This document shows, piece by piece, positions 60,070 through 64,000 of a stretch of 64,000 nt of DNA (the first letter of the stretch is position 1; each line of letters opens with the position of its first letter). The stretch covers positions 171,372-235,371 of the forward strand of contig NZ_JAHBDQ010000044.1 in NCBI RefSeq assembly GCF_019956555.1, written 5' to 3'. The notes under the pieces are model-generated. The model was not told the origin of the DNA and searched no databases. It was given only the letters and a program-made list of their open reading frames with translations. This DNA is from Pseudomonas sp. A-RE-19. GTDB taxonomy: Bacteria; Pseudomonadota; Gammaproteobacteria; Pseudomonadales; Pseudomonadaceae. The position numbers and the translations under genes were made by a program.

Positions 60070-60781
60070 TTAGTAGTGGCTGGTAAACATGGACCTGGTC
60101 GCGGCGGGTGACGATGTCGCCGGCTCTTTGAGCAACAACCGCCGCGCGTTTGTAGTCGTCGACGCCATGAAGGAATCCACCACGGGGATATACCGCTCCC
60201 CACAGATTCGCACTGGTGCGACTGCCAATTTCTCGCACGCCTGGAGTAAGTGCTTCGGGGAATACCAGTTCGGGGATGTTGTGGCGCCAAGCGATGCTGT
60301 CCAGTGTGCTGAGAAAATACGGCATGAGGATCTTGCCGGCACCTGGGCAGGCATATCCGGACTGACCAGCGAATTGGCTGAATGCTGCGCCACCGGGATG
60401 GCCGATCACATCAGCATTTTTGAATTTTGCGAGGTCATTTTCGTGGCTGATGCCAGCGCTACCGTCGCCGCCGCCGCGAGCGGAAGTATTGGTCGAGCTC
60501 ATGGCGCTGACTTCCGACCAGGGGTTTTCTCCGGTGTTGCTGTAGCTCGACACTACTGCATCAGGTACGTAGTGACGAATCTTGGGGGAGGTTTCGACTT
60601 CGCACCCGAAGTTGGTGCAGTAGAGCCAGTAGCAGATACCGACCACGCGATAGGCCATGCAGTCGGGCGATAGACTAGAGGCTGCAATCGTTGCGGTGTT
60701 GAGGGCGGATGCAGATAGTGGAAGTCCCATTGCGGTGGTGACGGCGATAAAGCGAAATAGCTTCGAGTGGCGGAGGGGCAT
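60070..60781 (-). pseudogene. Integrative conjugative element protein (TIGR03756/TraU-like), 3'-truncated
   Basis: The ATG at 60781 after AGGAAC opens a protein with a signal peptide (about 1-25) and CMAYRVVGICYWLYCTNFGCEVETSPKIRHY, typical of the PFL_47xx ICE family of TraU-like mating-pair proteins. It runs to QVHVYQPLLT and then enters IS sequence at about 60070, so its C-terminus is missing. Confidence 0.75.
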
Positions 60782-60892
60782 GGTTTTGTTCCTGCGCAAG
60801 GCGGTGTGCGCAGTGAAGCAGCGGTAGGGGGGCGTCTTCCCGTCAAAAACGGATACGATGCTGCTCCCTATTGATCGGACTTCTCCTGGACA

Positions 60893-60918
60893 GAAAAAAG
60901 CGCCTGGGAGGGCGCTTT
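60893..60918 (-). terminator. Terminator after the radC-like gene
   Basis: On the minus strand an 8-bp stem (AAAGCGCC/GGCGCTTT) with a 6-nt loop ends in a T-run. It lies 42 bp after the stop at 60960. Confidence 0.75.
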
Positions 60919-60959
60919 GGAATCGAGTGGTGCCTGATAGTTTCAGGCCGTCTAACTGT

Positions 60960-61454
60960 TTAGATCAGACCGGCTTCTGCGAAAGAGTAGGGCTCACCTT
61001 CTCCGATGATGAAATGGTCCAAAAGACGCACGTTCATCTTTGGCAGCAAATATTTCAGAACCTTAGTGATTTCTTTGTCGCATTGACTCGGATTTGAATC
61101 TCCGGAGGGGTGATTGTGGGCGAGGATGATCGCTGCACAGTGATGCTCCAGAGCGCGTTGAAGAATCCGTCTCGGATAGACACTCACCGAATCGATCGTG
61201 CCGTAGAACAGCGGTTCGTAGGCCACTACCCGATGGCGAGAATCCAGGAATAGCGCGGAAAATACCTCTTGGGTTTCACCAGCGAGCTGGAGTCGCAAGT
61301 ATTGACGGACATCTTGCGGTCTTTCGAGGTAAGGACCACGTTTGAACATGCGTTGCTCCAGAATCGAGATGGCTTGCACGATCAGCAGGTCTTCTTGATG
61401 TCTGGGGCTGTTCTTTTTTGCCGAGGGGGCAACGGTTGAGAAATTTTTTGCCAT
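60960..61454 (-). CDS. RadC/JAB-domain protein of a mobile element
   Basis: The ATG at 61454 after CCGGAGATTCCC gives 164 residues. The JAB1/MPN metal motif is AAIILAHNHPSGDSNPSQCD with the upstream Glu in ETQEVFSALFLDSRHRV. RadC-like proteins of this size are common on ICEs and plasmids and are not DNA-repair proteins by evidence. It is complete and has its own terminator. Confidence 0.9.
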   Translation of the reverse strand: MAKNFSTVAPSAKKNSPRHQEDLLIVQAISILEQRMFKRGPYLERPQDVRQYLRLQLAGETQEVFSALFLDSRHRVVAYEPLFYGTIDSVSVYPRRILQRALEHHCAAIILAHNHPSGDSNPSQCDKEITKVLKYLLPKMNVRLLDHFIIGEGEPYSFAEAGLI

Positions 61455-61599
61455 GGGAATCTCCGGTGACGAAAAAGGAGGTTCCCGTCCCGAGGGAAGA
61501 AACCCCAAGGGAGTGGTGATGTTGGTTGGCCCAAGCAGAGGCAGAAGAAAAGTGCATCCACCATCAAGTAAGCGATGGTCATCCGCTGAATGGATGCTA

Positions 61600-62112
61600 A
61601 GCGAATGTGGTGTTGATCATCGCAGCTAGGCTGCGCCGTAGCCTTCAAGACCTGGACTACTTGGGCGTGTTGCTAGCTGACTGGAGGCCAGCGATTCACC
61701 GATTTAGTGTCGAACAGATGGATGCCATAGTTCGGATTCAAACCGTATTCGGGTATCCCCGCTTTCTGGATCAGCTGCTGTGAGGTGCATCAGGAGAACG
61801 TGCCTCTGCACGTTGGCTAGGGCTAGGCGTACCAGGAACACAAATGGGCTGGATGTACCTGTCATCTTTTCAAATAAATGTGAGATTTCAGAAATCAATT
61901 CGACCGGTGAAGCTAGGTCATGGCGGAACGGATGCGGCGGCTAATCTAGAGATCTACCACCTACGCTGCCCGAGGGATGTGCGATTTGCCTATGCAGATG
62001 ATGTACAACCGGGTGCCTAGATGTGCCTTAGCAGAGGCTTGAGCCGTGTGCTGGGAAACTCGCATGCACGGTTCTTAGGGGGGACGCGGGCAACCGCGTC
62101 TGATTACCCGAC
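61600..62112 (+). mobile_element. Group II intron remnant (3' part with domains V and VI)
   Basis: A 34-nt domain V is visible at 62041-62074: it begins GAGCCGTG, has the GAAA tetraloop at 62054-62057, and closes CACGGTTC. Domain VI follows (GACGCGGGCAACCGCGTC, then TGATTACCCGAC), and the intron should end at 62112. Exon sequence in frame with an IS66-type transposase starts at 62113. The 5' limit is unclear. No full reverse transcriptase is present, so the intron is deleted. The rest of 61455-61600 shows nothing. Confidence 0.72.
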
Positions 62113-62325
62113 AACCAGATCCGGCCATGGGCTTTGGGGCGCTCAAATTGGTTGTTCGCCGGGTCTTTACGCAGCGGCAAACGGGCGGCGGCGATCATGA
62201 GCCTGATCCAGTCGGCTCGGATGAATGGGCGCGACCCGTATGATTATCTCAAAGATGTGCTTACGGGACTGCCAATGCAGAAAGCGAGTGAGATCGTGCT
62301 GCTTCTGCCGCATCACTGGTGCCTA
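62113..62325 (+). pseudogene. IS66-family transposase, C-terminal fragment
   Basis: From the first base after the intron the frame reads NQIRPWALGRSNWLFAGSLR, then RAAAIMSLIQSARMNGRDPYDYLKDVLTGLP and LLPHHW, the C-terminal element of IS66 TnpC. Sequence after about 62325 is unrelated. The 5' part of the transposase is not found in the window. Confidence 0.82.
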
Positions 62326-62339
62326 CCGAGTCACGCAAA

Positions 62340-62801
62340 TCATGTTGAGCTTGATGGCGTGAGGGGCTTTTCGAAATATACGCGCTCGAAACCGTCCTCA
62401 ATGCGTTGCGCTACTTTTACATAGCCAAGCTTGGGATAAATCAACAAATTGTCCGTCATCTTCTCATTGGTATAAAGGTGCACTGCATTCATACCACGCT
62501 GCCGACCGGCATCCTCGCAAAACCTAATTAGCGATCTACCCACACCGCGTCCAGCTGTACTGGGCAGGACTGCCACATTTTCAAGCAGGATATGCCCCTC
62601 ATTGGCAAAGAACACAACGAAGCCTTGTAAGGTAGCTTGCTCATCCGTTGCGACGTAGACGAAACCGGCAGCAATCTGAGCCGCAAAATCAGCAACCATC
62701 GGGGCTGGTTTGCGCCCAATTGCTTGCACATAACGACCGTAGGCTTGTTCAGCGCAATTTCTAATGTCGGGTTCATCGCTTGCCTCGGCTAACCGGATCA
62801 T
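62340..62801 (-). CDS. GNAT-family N-acetyltransferase
   Basis: The ATG at 62801 has GAAGAGA upstream and gives 153 residues. The acetyl-CoA site is VAVLPSTAGRGVGRSLIRFCED (motif A, Q/RxxGxG/A type), followed by MNAVHLYTNEKMTDNLLIYPKLGYVKV. Its substrate is unknown. It lies directly beside the IS66 fragment, so it is probably cargo. Confidence 0.88.
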   Translation of the reverse strand: MIRLAEASDEPDIRNCAEQAYGRYVQAIGRKPAPMVADFAAQIAAGFVYVATDEQATLQGFVVFFANEGHILLENVAVLPSTAGRGVGRSLIRFCEDAGRQRGMNAVHLYTNEKMTDNLLIYPKLGYVKVAQRIEDGFERVYFEKPLTPSSST

Positions 62802-62971
62802 GGCGATCTCTTCAAATGCTGGGGTTTCATATTGTCCGACTGGTATCCTTTTTCGCAACACCTAAACGGCCTTCGATGGCCCTATACACTCAGCGTCCAG
62901 CTACGGGACGGCTCTCCTCGCGCCAGTCTAATCTCCCAAGGTGTTTTGACTTGACGGTTACGCACAAGTAG

Positions 62972-62998
62972 GCGTCCGTCTACTTACGCAAGGAGTGT
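62972..62998. repeat. 27-bp imperfect direct repeat, copy 1
   Basis: This copy contains CTTACGCAAGG and matches the copy at 63768-63794 at 23 of 27 positions, 796 bp apart. Together they flank the orphan gene at 63208. The gap 62802-63207 shows no other feature. Confidence 0.7.
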
Positions 62999-63207
62999 TT
63001 GCCGAACACTTACCGACAACGTGCGCTGCGCGCTTGTCAAGCTGGATGAAAACTTGGAGTTCATCGAGACGGAATCACAGAGCTTTCAACCTCTGGCCGG
63101 CCACGTAGCTGAGCAGGTTGGAGCAGGTCAGATCGACGTCGCAACGTGATACGGTAGAAAACCGCATTGGAGTAGCCACCGCGGTGATAGGGACAGGAAG
63201 AGAACGT

Positions 63208-63540
63208 ATGCAACTCGAAGTTAGCGGCAACTGGATTTTCGGGAGCGAGATAAAGTTTGAGGTTGAATATCCTGCCCTTGAAGCCGTATTGGTCAACGGG
63301 CGGGTGCTTGTGACGTTTGATTGGATGGCTTTTGAGAGGAATGCTCCTGCGCAAAATCTTTTTTGCTACGACTTGTCAGGTAATCTACTTTGGCGAGCGC
63401 CAGGTATTGGAATGGGGGCCATAGATGCCTATACCGGTGTAACGAACGAGGAGCCACTTTGGGTAGGAAATTTTTCTGGATGCAATTGCCGGATAGATGA
63501 AACATCTGGCCAGGTTTTAGAGACTTGCTTCACGAAATAA
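63208..63540 (+). CDS. Orphan hypothetical protein
   Basis: An AGGAAGAG ribosome site precedes the ATG; the frame gives 110 residues. The sequence is beta-rich, with FEVEYPALEAVLVNGRVLV, NLFCYDLSGNLLWRAPG and WVGNFSGCNCRIDETSGQVL, somewhat like a single propeller-type unit. I do not recognise it. It sits between two 27-bp repeats as if carried in a cassette. Confidence 0.6.
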   Translation: MQLEVSGNWIFGSEIKFEVEYPALEAVLVNGRVLVTFDWMAFERNAPAQNLFCYDLSGNLLWRAPGIGMGAIDAYTGVTNEEPLWVGNFSGCNCRIDETSGQVLETCFTK

Positions 63541-63989
63541 ACACTGCCCGCGTCTCCGAAGACCAACTTCACCACACGTTAAAGTAAGCATCGCTAGCTA
63601 TGGTCATCGCTCACATTTAAACCATCCGGACCGAAGTGAGATTCCATCACTTTACCTTGTCCGACTAATACCCACAGATGCGGCAGCAGTTGGTCGATTT
63701 CACTTGCCCGTTGAGCCGCGTCGACGCAGCGTGCGAGTGAGATTACCGAGTTGCTGCCGCATAGATGGGCGCCCGTTTAGTTACGCAAGGTGTGAGGGCG
63801 GACGATACGTTTTTTCGAAACGGTTTCACCAGATAACGTCAGTTTGCAGCCCGGAACCTAGCAATAGGTGATTTGAGAACACTTACACTGGAAGTGACGA
63901 CACCGATGCCTGACAGCAAAGGCATTGGTGTCTCTTGCCTGCTCTGGCAGTCTGTCGGGGGTCAACTCATCTCTGGAACGAGGTGACTC
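63541..63989. other. Noncoding stretch with repeat copy 2
   Basis: No gene is seen. Copy 2 of the 27-bp repeat lies at 63768-63794. An inverted pair around 63682-63760 (TGCGGCAGCA near 63679 and TTGCTGCCGCA near 63751) suggests another small repeat structure. Confidence 0.5.
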
Positions 63990-64000
63990 ATGAACGTCAG
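63990..64000 (+). CDS. Possible gene start at the window edge
   Basis: ACGAGGTGACTC is followed by ATG at 63990. This looks like a ribosome site and start codon, but only three codons are visible. Confidence 0.35.

Noticed and set aside
61983..62022. Reverse-transcriptase YADD motif just before group II intron domain V
   Set aside because: The frame reads RFAYADDVQPG and then stops; the flanks do not look like RT motifs clearly enough, so it may be chance.

Overview
The window is a piece of a Pseudomonas chromosome, most like the P. fluorescens/mandelii/frederiksbergensis lineage. The evidence is gene content and order (nirSMCF, nirQOP, norCBD, dnr, narXL, narK1K2GHJI), the GC-rich codon use, and the many copies of the Pseudomonas REP motif GTGGGAGCGAGCCTGCTCGCGA, mostly as inverted pairs (REPINs). 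About the first 44 kb is a nitrate-to-N2O respiration island. The remainder is accessory and ends in mobile-element debris.

Layout. 1-2544 (minus): nirF (cut by the window edge), nirC, nirM, nirS. 2744-4375 (plus): nirQOP. 4616-8407: norC, norB, norD. 8431-9437 (minus): a zinc-ribbon membrane protein, dnr, and a 29-residue membrane peptide. 9881-11537: nnrS and a membrane protein. 11657-14015: divergent dnrN/ytfE and norR. 14094-19246: pdxH, moaB, moeA, ubiU, ubiV, ubiT. 19296-20052: a large inverted repeat. 20198-23878 (minus): DGC-type protein, dnrE, narL, narX. 24304-35780: narK1, narK2, narG, narH, narJ, narI, a prolyl isomerase, moaA. 36047-38954: class III ribonucleotide reductase nrdD, a separate glycyl-radical peptide, nrdG. 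39049-40668: a chemoreceptor. 40707-43814 (minus): ftrDCBA-type ferrous iron uptake. 44031-44745: two small genes, the first with a perfect Anr/Dnr box.

How it works together. NarGHI reduces nitrate taken up by NarK1/K2, NirS makes NO and NorCB reduces NO to N2O; no nos genes are in the window. MoaA/MoaB/MoeA supply molybdenum cofactor, UbiUVT makes ubiquinone without O2, NrdDG makes deoxynucleotides without O2, and DnrN and NnrS handle NO stress. Three regulatory layers can be read in the DNA. Anr/Dnr boxes (TTGAT-N4-ATCAA) precede nirS/nirQ, norC, pdxH, ubiU, the DGC gene, narK1, nrdD and the DUF3079 gene. NarL 7-2-7 boxes precede narK1 (with a consensus IHF site), dnrE and moaB. Two arrays of three NorR sites (GGT-N7-ACC) each lie 41 bp upstream of a sigma-54 promoter, one pointing at dnrN and one at the dnr transcript; a third sigma-54 promoter precedes nnrS.

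About 44.7-58 kb is accessory: an unrecognised 457-residue protein, a LysR/NAD(P)-reductase pair, an isochorismatase-like hydrolase, two gene fragments joined back to back, an IorAB-type molybdenum hydroxylase with a triheme cytochrome c, and a LysR/old yellow enzyme/FAD monooxygenase set. From 58.2 kb to the end lies nested mobile DNA: a broken tyrosine integrase cut by a partial IS3-family element, a truncated conjugative-element gene, a radC-like gene, a group II intron remnant inside an IS66-type transposase fragment, a GNAT acetyltransferase and an orphan gene between two 27-bp imperfect repeats. I see no tRNA, rRNA or CRISPR array.
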